Assembly: GCF_002259415.1 (NCBI RefSeq)
Contig: NZ_NPFY01000008.1
Location: 1 to 64,000, forward strand
Reading direction: 5' to 3'
Source: Rhodococcus sp. 14-2470-1b
GTDB lineage: Bacteria; Actinomycetota; Actinomycetes; Mycobacteriales; Mycobacteriaceae
Length of the DNA: 64,000 bases
Part shown: in pieces, positions 58,016 to 64,000 of the stretch
Layout: each line of letters begins with the position of its first letter
Position numbering within the stretch: position 1 is the stretch's first letter
Notes under the pieces: generated by a model
The model's input: only the letters and a program-made list of their open reading frames with translations
Told to the model about the DNA's origin: nothing
Databases searched by the model: none
Program-made: the position numbers and the translations under genes

Positions 58016-59107
58016 ATGGGTTCCACGCACAGAATCGCCGTCATTGCCGGAGACGGAATCGGCAAGGAAGTGGTTCCCGAGGGCCTCTCGGTTCTCCAGG
58101 CGGCCGCGTCGACGTTCGACTTCACTCTCGACATCGAGGAGTTCGACTACGCAAGTGCGGAGTACTACACCGCGCACGGAAAGATGCTGCCCGACGGCTG
58201 GTTCGATCAACTGAATCGCTTCGACGCCATCTTCTTCGGCGCGGTCGGGTGGCCGGATGTGGTGCCGGATCACGTGTCGTTGTGGGGCAGCCTCCTGCAG
58301 TTTCGTCGCACGTTCGATCAGTACGTCAACCTTCGGCCGGTCAAGTCGATGCCGGGTGTGACAAGCCCTCTGGCCGGACGCGAGCCTGGCGAGATCGACT
58401 TCTACGTCGTCCGCGAGAACACCGAAGGTGAGTACTCGAGCATCGGCGGCACGATGTTCGAGGGCACGGACCGGGAGACGGTCATCCAGGAGACCGTCAT
58501 GACCAGGACCGGGGTCGATCGAATCCTGAAGTACGCCTTCGACCTCGCTCAGCAGCGGCCGGCGAGACACCTGACCTCGGCGACGAAGAGCAACGGCATT
58601 TCCATCACCATGCCGTACTGGGACGAACGCGTCGAGAAGATGGCCGCCGGGTACGACGATGTGCGAGTGGACAAGTACCACATCGATATTCTGACCGCGA
58701 ACTTCGTCATGCATCCGGACTGGTTCGACGTGGTCGTCGCCAGCAATCTGTTCGGCGACATCCTGTCCGATCTGGGTCCGGCGTGCACCGGCACGATCGG
58801 GATCGCTCCGAGCGCGAACATCAACCCGGAGAGGACGTTTCCGAGCCTGTTCGAGCCGGTGCACGGTTCTGCCCCCGATATCGCCGGACAAGGCATCGCC
58901 AATCCGATCGGGCAGATCTGGAGCGCGTCGCTGATGCTCGAGCACCTCGGCGAGCCCGAGGCAGGCGCCGCGGTTCTGCGTGCTGTCGAGTCCGTTCTGG
59001 CCGACGGCTCCTACGCAACACCGGATCTAGGTGGCACGGGGACCACCGCCGGCCTCGGCGCCGCGGTGAAGGATGCTCTCCTCGCGTCGGACGTCAGCGG
59101 GCACTGA
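58016..59107 (+). CDS. dmlA: D-malate/tartrate dehydrogenase (decarboxylating)
   Basis: Beta-decarboxylating dehydrogenase of 363 residues, oxidising D-malate (or tartrate) to pyruvate-type products with NAD and a divalent metal. Landmarks: IAVIAGDGIGKEVVPEGLSV, FFGAVGWPDVVPDHVSLWG, which is typical of the tartrate dehydrogenase branch, RENTEGEYSSIGG, and the metal-site region VVASNLFGDILSDLGPACTG. GAGG lies 10-14 bases before the ATG. The next gene, a 2-hydroxyacid dehydrogenase, starts 2 bases after the stop, so both are coupled. Confidence 0.92.
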   Translation: MGSTHRIAVIAGDGIGKEVVPEGLSVLQAAASTFDFTLDIEEFDYASAEYYTAHGKMLPDGWFDQLNRFDAIFFGAVGWPDVVPDHVSLWGSLLQFRRTFDQYVNLRPVKSMPGVTSPLAGREPGEIDFYVVRENTEGEYSSIGGTMFEGTDRETVIQETVMTRTGVDRILKYAFDLAQQRPARHLTSATKSNGISITMPYWDERVEKMAAGYDDVRVDKYHIDILTANFVMHPDWFDVVVASNLFGDILSDLGPACTGTIGIAPSANINPERTFPSLFEPVHGSAPDIAGQGIANPIGQIWSASLMLEHLGEPEAGAAVLRAVESVLADGSYATPDLGGTGTTAGLGAAVKDALLASDVSGH

Positions 59108-59109
59108 GC

Positions 59110-60054
59110 ATGGCACGGATTCTGATCACCACCGACTATCTCGAACCGGGTGACGACGTCGACCGCCTTCTTCGCGGCCGTGGGCACACCACCGTCCACA
59201 GCCCGTCACGCGGTCCGCGCCCTCCGGGTGAGATGGCCTCGCTGCTCTCCGTCGCCGACGCCGCCCTCGTGGCGGGGGAACCGATCACGGCCGAGATGAT
59301 CGACGCAGCACCTGATCTCACCGTCATCGCGCGCAGCGGGGTGGGTTACGACACCATCGACGTGGACGCGGCCTCGCGACGAGGAATTGCCGTGTGCAAC
59401 ACACCGGGGGCCAACAGCAACGCCGTCGCCGAGATGGCGTTCATGCTGGTCTCGATGTGCGCCCGACGCATCGGCGAGACGCTCGCCGGAGTGGCAAGCG
59501 GCGGTTGGCCTCGCCACGACACCGTCGAATTGCGCGGTTCGACGCTGGGGATCGTCGGATTCGGGCCGAGCGGGTCACGTCTGGCCGAGCTCGCCGCGTG
59601 TTTCGGAATGAGAGTCCTGGTTCACACGTCGTACCCGGACGCGACGAGACCGGTGCAGTACTGCGGCCTCGACGAGGTTCTTCGCGAGTCCGATTTCGTG
59701 TCGCTGCACGTGCGACCGACAGCCGGGAACATTCACATGATCGGCGTTCGAGAGCTGGCGATCATGAAAAGCACTGCTTCGCTGATCAATACCGCCCGAG
59801 GTTCTCTGGTCGACGAGGACGCGTTGGCGGATGCGGTGCACTCGGGGGTGATCGCCGGGGCAGGGCTCGATGTGGTGGACATCGAACCGTTGCCGGCCGG
59901 CAGTGCGCTACGCGAGCTTCCGAGCGTGGTGGTCACCTCGCACCTCGCCGGCCAGACTGCGCAGGCACGCGCAGTCGCCAGTCGCTCTGCAGCTGAGGAC
60001 ATTCTGCGAGTCCTGGACGGTGACGAGCCGCTCTCCCGTGTCGACCTGGCCTGA
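59110..60054 (+). CDS. D-2-hydroxyacid dehydrogenase
   Basis: Enzyme of 314 residues of the D-isomer-specific 2-hydroxyacid dehydrogenase family. Substrate-domain strand MARILITTDYLEPGDDV; NAD motif LGIVGFGPSGSRLAELA; catalytic Arg in SLHVRPTAGN, Glu in VVDIEPLPAG and His in VVTSHLAGQT. It probably reduces or oxidises a 2-keto/2-hydroxy acid linked to the D-malate/tartrate enzyme made from the same transcript; the exact substrate is not visible. The stop codon lies in the first unit of a hexamer repeat. Confidence 0.9.
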   Translation: MARILITTDYLEPGDDVDRLLRGRGHTTVHSPSRGPRPPGEMASLLSVADAALVAGEPITAEMIDAAPDLTVIARSGVGYDTIDVDAASRRGIAVCNTPGANSNAVAEMAFMLVSMCARRIGETLAGVASGGWPRHDTVELRGSTLGIVGFGPSGSRLAELAACFGMRVLVHTSYPDATRPVQYCGLDEVLRESDFVSLHVRPTAGNIHMIGVRELAIMKSTASLINTARGSLVDEDALADAVHSGVIAGAGLDVVDIEPLPAGSALRELPSVVVTSHLAGQTAQARAVASRSAAEDILRVLDGDEPLSRVDLA

Positions 60055-60092
60055 CCCTGACCCTGACACTGACACTGACACTGACACTGACA
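60051..60092. repeat. Hexanucleotide tandem repeat at convergent gene ends
   Basis: Seven units: two CTGACC then five CTGACA. The first unit includes the stop of the 2-hydroxyacid dehydrogenase gene. The last unit runs into a CACTGA-CACT-TCAGTG hairpin (60085-60100) that covers the stop of the opposing membrane-protein gene and may act as a terminator. Confidence 0.85.
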
Positions 60093-60094
60093 CT

Positions 60095-60673
60095 TCAGTG
60101 CGAGGTGTAGACCTTCAGGAATACGATGACGGCGGCGAGAGCCGCAGTCACCAAACCGGCGACGAACACCTTGAACGTGAGGGGTTGGCCGCGCAGCCGC
60201 TGCGCGACGATCTGAAGCGTCGCGATGCGGAACACCACGACCCCGCCTGCGATGAGCTGCGCCCAGAACGTCGGCAGGATCCACAGCCACGCGAGGGCCA
60301 GGATCACCGCCGGAACGGTGCCGGACGACGCGATGGGGACGGCGTCCCGAATTTCGTCGATCACCGTCTGCTTCTTCTCGTTGTCCGTCGACCCGTGCAC
60401 GGACTCGGGAATGTTGCTGCGCGCGACGGTTTCGGCGAACACATGGGCGACGAACGTCGTCGACGCGGTTGCGAGCACGAGAAGAAACGCGTCACCGTCG
60501 TCGATACTCGCGGGCGACGCTGCAACCACCGCGGTCAACACGAGAATGTTTCCGTAGACGTACGCGGACAGTCTCGCGGCAGCGCGGGTGGGGGTCAGCG
60601 GTCCGCTCGCCCGGGTGGACAGGCGCCGGTACGCGGCCGTCCGAACGATGCGGCTCCGCAGATTATCGATCAT
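60095..60673 (-). CDS. Hypothetical four-helix membrane protein
   Basis: Protein of 192 residues that I do not recognise. After a basic N-terminus (MIDNLRSRIVRTAAYRRLS) there are four hydrophobic segments: YVYGNILVLTAVVAASPASI, AFLLVLATASTTFVAHVFAE, SGTVPAVILALAWLWILPTF and the C-terminal VFVAGLVTAALAAVIVFLKV. A charged loop (STDNEKKQTVIDEIRDAV) lies between segments two and three. ATG 60673 is favoured; an upstream start at 60715 is possible. It lies next to a tetR gene on the same strand with a 10-base gap, so they may share a transcript. Confidence 0.75.
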   Translation of the reverse strand: MIDNLRSRIVRTAAYRRLSTRASGPLTPTRAAARLSAYVYGNILVLTAVVAASPASIDDGDAFLLVLATASTTFVAHVFAETVARSNIPESVHGSTDNEKKQTVIDEIRDAVPIASSGTVPAVILALAWLWILPTFWAQLIAGGVVVFRIATLQIVAQRLRGQPLTFKVFVAGLVTAALAAVIVFLKVYTSH

Positions 60674-60683
60674 GTGTAGAAGA

Positions 60684-61355
60684 CTATTGCCGCCCGATGA
60701 CCTGGCGCAGTTCACCGCGCGTAGTTCTGTAGATCTCGGCGAGATCGGCTTCCTCGCCGGCGTCGACGCGGGTGGCCCACTCGTCGAACGCGATCCGCAA
60801 CGTCATCCCCGCACTCTCCACCATCAGCCGTGCGAACGAGCGTGACTGCGTGCCCTCCAGCTTGCTCGCCAGGGAATCGGCCAGGCGGCACAGCGTGGTT
60901 GCGTCCATCGCGATCGCGGTAGCCCGCAGGTGTGCGTCACAGTTGATGAGTCGACGCGCACGCAGCACCCGGCTCTTCGTTTCCTCCGAGGCTCCGACGA
61001 GCCGTAGCGCAGCGCGCTCGTAGATCGCCTCCATCCCGGCGATGTCGATATCGCGTGCGTCGGTGTGCTCGAGCCAGTGCTCGATCTCGGCGTCCAGATC
61101 GAGATCCACCGACAGGATCGACTCTTCCTTCGTCTTGAACTGACGGAAGAACGTACTGGGCGACACGCCTGCCGCTTTGGCGATCTCGTCGACGGTCGTT
61201 GCCGCCACTCCACGCTGCTCGAACAAGTCGAGCGCGGCCAGGTTGATGTCCAGCCGGGTCTCGCGCCGCCGTCGTTCCCTCAGATCGAGAACCGGCGGCG
61301 CGTAATCGGACTGTGCGTGATCGGACTGCGCTGGCGCCTCACTCGCATCGTTCAT
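60684..61355 (-). CDS. TetR-family regulator
   Basis: Regulator of 223 residues. DNA-binding part: LDINLAALDLFEQRGVAATT, then VDEIAKAAGVSPSTFFRQFK. An acidic N-terminal arm of about 30 residues precedes it. The divergent MFS exporter gene across 119 bases is the likely target. The gap carries a perfect TGACAGT-C-ACTGTCA palindrome and a further ACTGTCAAC half-site. The start ATG at 61355 is chosen over ATG 61397, which would run into the operator region. Confidence 0.87.
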   Translation of the reverse strand: MNDASEAPAQSDHAQSDYAPPVLDLRERRRRETRLDINLAALDLFEQRGVAATTVDEIAKAAGVSPSTFFRQFKTKEESILSVDLDLDAEIEHWLEHTDARDIDIAGMEAIYERAALRLVGASEETKSRVLRARRLINCDAHLRATAIAMDATTLCRLADSLASKLEGTQSRSFARLMVESAGMTLRIAFDEWATRVDAGEEADLAEIYRTTRGELRQVIGRQ

Positions 61356-61402
61356 CTCCGCGTCACCCTTTCTGTTGCCTTCAACATACCAGTCCATTCC
61401 AA

Positions 61403-61439
61403 GTTGACAGTCACTGTCAGTTCGCCGCACACTGTCAAC
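61403..61439. promoter_or_regulatory. Candidate TetR operator pair
   Basis: TGACAGTCACTGTCA (61405-61419) is a perfect 15-base palindrome. GTTGACAGT at 61403 also pairs with ACTGTCAAC at 61431-61439. The three half-sites lie between the divergent tetR and MFS genes, 36 bases before the MFS ATG. Confidence 0.6.
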
Positions 61440-61474
61440 AAGAACGTCGGCCACACTTCGAGGAATCACTGAAC

Positions 61475-62962
61475 ATGCAGACAGACGCGATGGATACTTC
61501 GCCGAACAAGAACGAGGCCGCACAGCTGCCGCCGGGAGGGAAGCTGCTCATCGGCGTCCTGGTGGTCGCGGCATTCGTCATGATCCTCAACGAGACGATC
61601 ATGAGTGTCGCGCTGCCGCGGTTGATGGTGGACCTGAGCATCACCGCAACGACCGCGCAGTGGCTGACCACCGGCTTCATGCTCACCATGGCCGTCGTCA
61701 TCCCGACGACCGGGTACCTGTTCCAACGCTTCACCCTGCGCCAGGTGTTCGTCGCCGCGATGACGCTGTTCACCGTCGGCACCCTGCTGGCGGCGTCGGC
61801 TCCCGGCTTCGAATTGCTGCTCGCGGGCCGCATCGTCCAGGCCAGCGGTACCGCTCTCATGCTCCCGCTGCTGATGAACACCGTCCTCAACCTCGTCCCT
61901 GCCCACGAGCGCGGAAAGATGATGGGCGTCATTTCCATCGTCATCGCGGTGGCCCCTGCCGTCGGTCCGACGATTTCCGGCGTCATCCTCGACGCGCTCG
62001 ATTGGCGTTGGATGTTCTGGCTCGTACTGCCCATCGCGTTGATCGCGTTCGGCATCGGCGTCGGTTTGGTCAAGAACGTGACGCCGACCAGCAGGCCGTC
62101 CTTCGACGGACTGTCCGTCGTACTGTCCGCGCTGGCATTCGGTGGACTCGTCTACGGGTTGAGCAGCATCGGCCACTCGGCCGAGGGATCGTCGATCCCC
62201 GTGTGGGTTCCGCTGACGGTCGGCGTCGTCGCACTGGCCATCTTCGTGATGCGACAGATCGCGCGTCAGGACTCGGAGCGTGCACTGCTCAACATGCGGC
62301 CGTTCTCGACACCGACGTTCACCATCGGCCTCGGCATGCTGATGATCAGCATGATGGCGCTGTTCGGTGCGTTGATTCTGCTGCCGATGTACCTGCAGAA
62401 CATCCTCGGGCTCGACACGCTGACCACCGGTCTGATGCTCCTGCCGGGCGGTCTGACGATGGGCTTGCTGGCGCCGTTCGTCGGACGCGCGTTCGACCGA
62501 ATCGGCCCGCGGCCGCTCGTCATTCCCGGTGCGATGATCGTCAGCGCCGCTCTCTGGGCGATGACCCTGCTCGACGCCGAGTCCTCGCTCCCGATGGTCG
62601 TCGCGATCCATTGCGTCCTCTCGGTCGGTCTCGCCACGATCATGACGCCGCTGATGACGTCGTCGCTGGGATCGCTGCCGAAGCACCTGTACTCGCACGG
62701 CAGCGCGATCTTCAACACCCTCCAGCAGCTGGCGGGTGCCGCCGGTACCGCACTGTTCGTGACCGTCATGTCCACGACAGCGGCCTCGCGCGTCGCGTCC
62801 GGTGTCGCGGAGACCGCCGCCAGCCAGGACGGCATCCACACCGCGTTCCTGTGCGGCGGCGTCGTCTCCCTCGTCGCGGTGGCGGCCTCGTTCTTCATCC
62901 GCAGGCCTGCAACCGACCAGCCGGCCGAGCACGTTCAGCCGGAGGAAGTTCGGACCGCCTAG
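61475..62962 (+). CDS. MFS drug exporter, DHA2/EmrB-like
   Basis: Protein of 495 residues with about 14 helices. LNETIMSVALPRLMVDLSIT in helix 1 and GYLFQRFTLRQVFVAAM after helix 2 are the DHA2 landmarks, and GRIVQASGTALMLPLLMNTV follows. A GAGGAA at 61460-61465 lies 9 bases before ATG 61475. Its divergent TetR and the palindromes between suggest ligand-induced efflux. The C-terminus is acidic and soluble. Confidence 0.9.
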   Translation: MQTDAMDTSPNKNEAAQLPPGGKLLIGVLVVAAFVMILNETIMSVALPRLMVDLSITATTAQWLTTGFMLTMAVVIPTTGYLFQRFTLRQVFVAAMTLFTVGTLLAASAPGFELLLAGRIVQASGTALMLPLLMNTVLNLVPAHERGKMMGVISIVIAVAPAVGPTISGVILDALDWRWMFWLVLPIALIAFGIGVGLVKNVTPTSRPSFDGLSVVLSALAFGGLVYGLSSIGHSAEGSSIPVWVPLTVGVVALAIFVMRQIARQDSERALLNMRPFSTPTFTIGLGMLMISMMALFGALILLPMYLQNILGLDTLTTGLMLLPGGLTMGLLAPFVGRAFDRIGPRPLVIPGAMIVSAALWAMTLLDAESSLPMVVAIHCVLSVGLATIMTPLMTSSLGSLPKHLYSHGSAIFNTLQQLAGAAGTALFVTVMSTTAASRVASGVAETAASQDGIHTAFLCGGVVSLVAVAASFFIRRPATDQPAEHVQPEEVRTA

Positions 62963-63017
62963 CTCCCGCACCGTGCCCGGCGGTTGAAGCCGCTGGACAA
63001 CGGTTACTCCAGTCGGC

Positions 63018-63215
63018 ATGACCGACAACGCTGACCACAGCAAGACCGACGACAGCAACACCGACGACAGCAGTATCAGAGCCCGCCCCGAGGATTCTCC
63101 GAAGGGCGGGCATCCTGGTCCCGTCGACGAAGGCAAGAACGGCGGCATGGCCACCCGCGAGCTCGCTCCGGATCTCGCCGACGGGGATGCAGCTGAAGGC
63201 AAGTCCTCGGACTGA
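63018..63215 (+). CDS. Small acidic hypothetical protein
   Basis: Protein of 65 residues, rich in Asp, Ser and Thr at the start (MTDNADHSKTDDSNTDDSS) and ending GGMATRELAPDLADGDAAEG. It is highly charged and probably disordered. No family is recognised and no strong ribosome site is present. Composition and frame agree with a coding sequence, and it lies between two same-strand genes. The name hypothetical is all that can be supported. Confidence 0.55.
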   Translation: MTDNADHSKTDDSNTDDSSIRARPEDSPKGGHPGPVDEGKNGGMATRELAPDLADGDAAEGKSSD

Positions 63216-63299
63216 CGCCCGCCGTCGACCTCGCACCGCGTGCGGTCCGCGGAGCTCGGCGTTACGGTGATGAGCCGAGCCGAGCAGTGAGGACCGTCC

Positions 63300-64000
63300 G
63301 TGGATCTGGCCCAGTACGACGCCTTGAGTTTCGATTGTTACGGCACTCTGATCGATTGGGAAACCGGAATCGCCGCGGTTCTCGCGCCCTGGGCGCGCGA
63401 TGTCGGGCTGACGATGTCCGACGAGGAACTGTTGCTCGCGTACGCCGCGAACGAGGCGCAGGCCGAGGTGGATTCACCCGGTTCGCTGTATCCCGACATC
63501 CTCGCCGACGCGTTCCGTCGCACCGGCGAGGTCCTCGGGGCTCCGGTATCCGATACGTGGGCGGCGCGCCTGGGCAGTTCGGTCCCCGAGTGGCCCGCGT
63601 TCGCAGACAGTCACGACGCTCTGGCGGCTCTCGCGTCGCGATACTCGTTGATCATCCTGTCCAACGTCCACCGCGACGGATTCGCCGGAAGCAACGCCCG
63701 TCTCGGCGTTCGATTCGATCGGATCATCACCGCGGAGGACGTCGGCGCCTACAAGCCGGCATCCCAGCACTTCGACGCTCTGGAAACCACGCTGGCGGAT
63801 CTCGGCATCCCGAGGACCCGACTACTGCATGTCGCGCAGAGCCTGTTCCACGACCACGTCCCTGCTGCGCGCCACGGCCTCGACTCCGTGTGGATCAACC
63901 GTCGACACGCACGACCGGGGTGGGGCGCGACACCCGAGCCGACGGGCGACGTCGGCTACGGTCTCGAGTTTCCGTCCATGGCGGACTTCGCTGCAGCAGC
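63300..64000 (+). CDS. HAD hydrolase, haloacid dehalogenase type II-like, 3' end missing
   Basis: Partial gene starting at GTG 63300 and running off the right edge after about 233 codons. It opens MDLAQYDALSFDCYGTLIDW, in which the Asp of DCYGTL is the HAD nucleophile. Motif II is IILSNVHRDG (Ser), motif III AYKPASQHF (Lys), and motif IV is in VAQSLFHDHVPAA. The pattern fits the L-2-haloacid dehalogenase-like branch. Substrate and any dehalogenase activity are unproven. GAGG lies upstream. Confidence 0.85.
   Translation, partial: MDLAQYDALSFDCYGTLIDWETGIAAVLAPWARDVGLTMSDEELLLAYAANEAQAEVDSPGSLYPDILADAFRRTGEVLGAPVSDTWAARLGSSVPEWPAFADSHDALAALASRYSLIILSNVHRDGFAGSNARLGVRFDRIITAEDVGAYKPASQHFDALETTLADLGIPRTRLLHVAQSLFHDHVPAARHGLDSVWINRRHARPGWGATPEPTGDVGYGLEFPSMADFAAA

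Noticed and set aside
61466..63202. Long minus-strand open frame opposite the MFS gene
   Set aside because: Its product is an Arg/His/Gln/Asp-rich string with no domain, the mirror of a well-supported transporter gene on the other strand.

Overview
The window is GC-rich, densely packed actinobacterial chromosome. The gene content points to Rhodococcus (or the closely related Rhodococcoides): an alkB-rubredoxin-rubredoxin-tetR alkane hydroxylase cluster, an NDMA-type methanol dehydrogenase with MoxR and VWA partners, DUF222/HNH (13E12-type) genes, many MarR/TetR regulators paired with efflux pumps, GTG starts, and stop/start overlaps of the ATGA/GTGA type. No rRNA, tRNA, CRISPR array, prophage or plasmid-type gene was seen. 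The genus call is inference from gene content.

Layout. 1-319: 5' end of a DUF222/HNH gene running off the left edge. 749-5938: citrate-type module, with a CitA/CitB two-component system facing a TctC-like binding lipoprotein, a CitMHS symporter and a universal stress protein (USP). 6127-10288: GAF-ANTAR protein, phytoene-desaturase-like oxidoreductase, STAS protein, zinc alcohol dehydrogenase. 10285-17007: regulator/transporter pairs (MarR-MMPL-lipocalin, MarR-FUSC, QorB-HxlR). 17044-24061: neutral ceramidase, iron-siderophore-type binding lipoprotein, TetR-MFS pair, AbrB-like membrane protein with MarR. 24169-30325: two CNNM/CorC proteins, a second USP and a complete TctCBA system. 30423-35648: type III glutamine synthetase divergent from the alk operon. 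35645-44874: fused 2-oxo acid dehydrogenase E1, efflux pumps, Old Yellow Enzyme, DUF5996, NmrA-like protein. 44928-51740: VWA, MoxR, methanol dehydrogenase and a large LuxR-type (LAL) regulator, all on the minus strand. 51873-52445: decayed IS3-family element. 52501-54690: intact DUF222/HNH gene behind a perfect SOS box. 54710-64000: cholesterol-oxidase-like GMC enzyme, D-malate/tartrate dehydrogenase with its LysR regulator and a 2-hydroxyacid dehydrogenase, TetR-MFS pair, and a partial HAD hydrolase.

How the genes fit together. Two separate loci look dedicated to citrate or other tricarboxylates. Each has its own TctC-type binding protein, its own small USP and a palindrome upstream of tctC, which suggests USP-linked control of tricarboxylate uptake. 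The alk operon supplies a membrane alkane monooxygenase with two rubredoxins, but no rubredoxin reductase is adjacent. The methanol dehydrogenase travels with MoxR/VWA proteins likely to act in its maturation. Nitrogen control is visible as a GlnR-type site before glnN.

The less expected signals are a pair of 76-bp structured repeats, each placed between convergent genes and showing a compensatory base-pair change; LexA-type boxes in front of both DUF222/HNH genes; a perfect intrinsic terminator buried inside the coding end of an opposing gene; and a transporter whose start region is a 9-bp tandem repeat offering four in-frame GTG codons.
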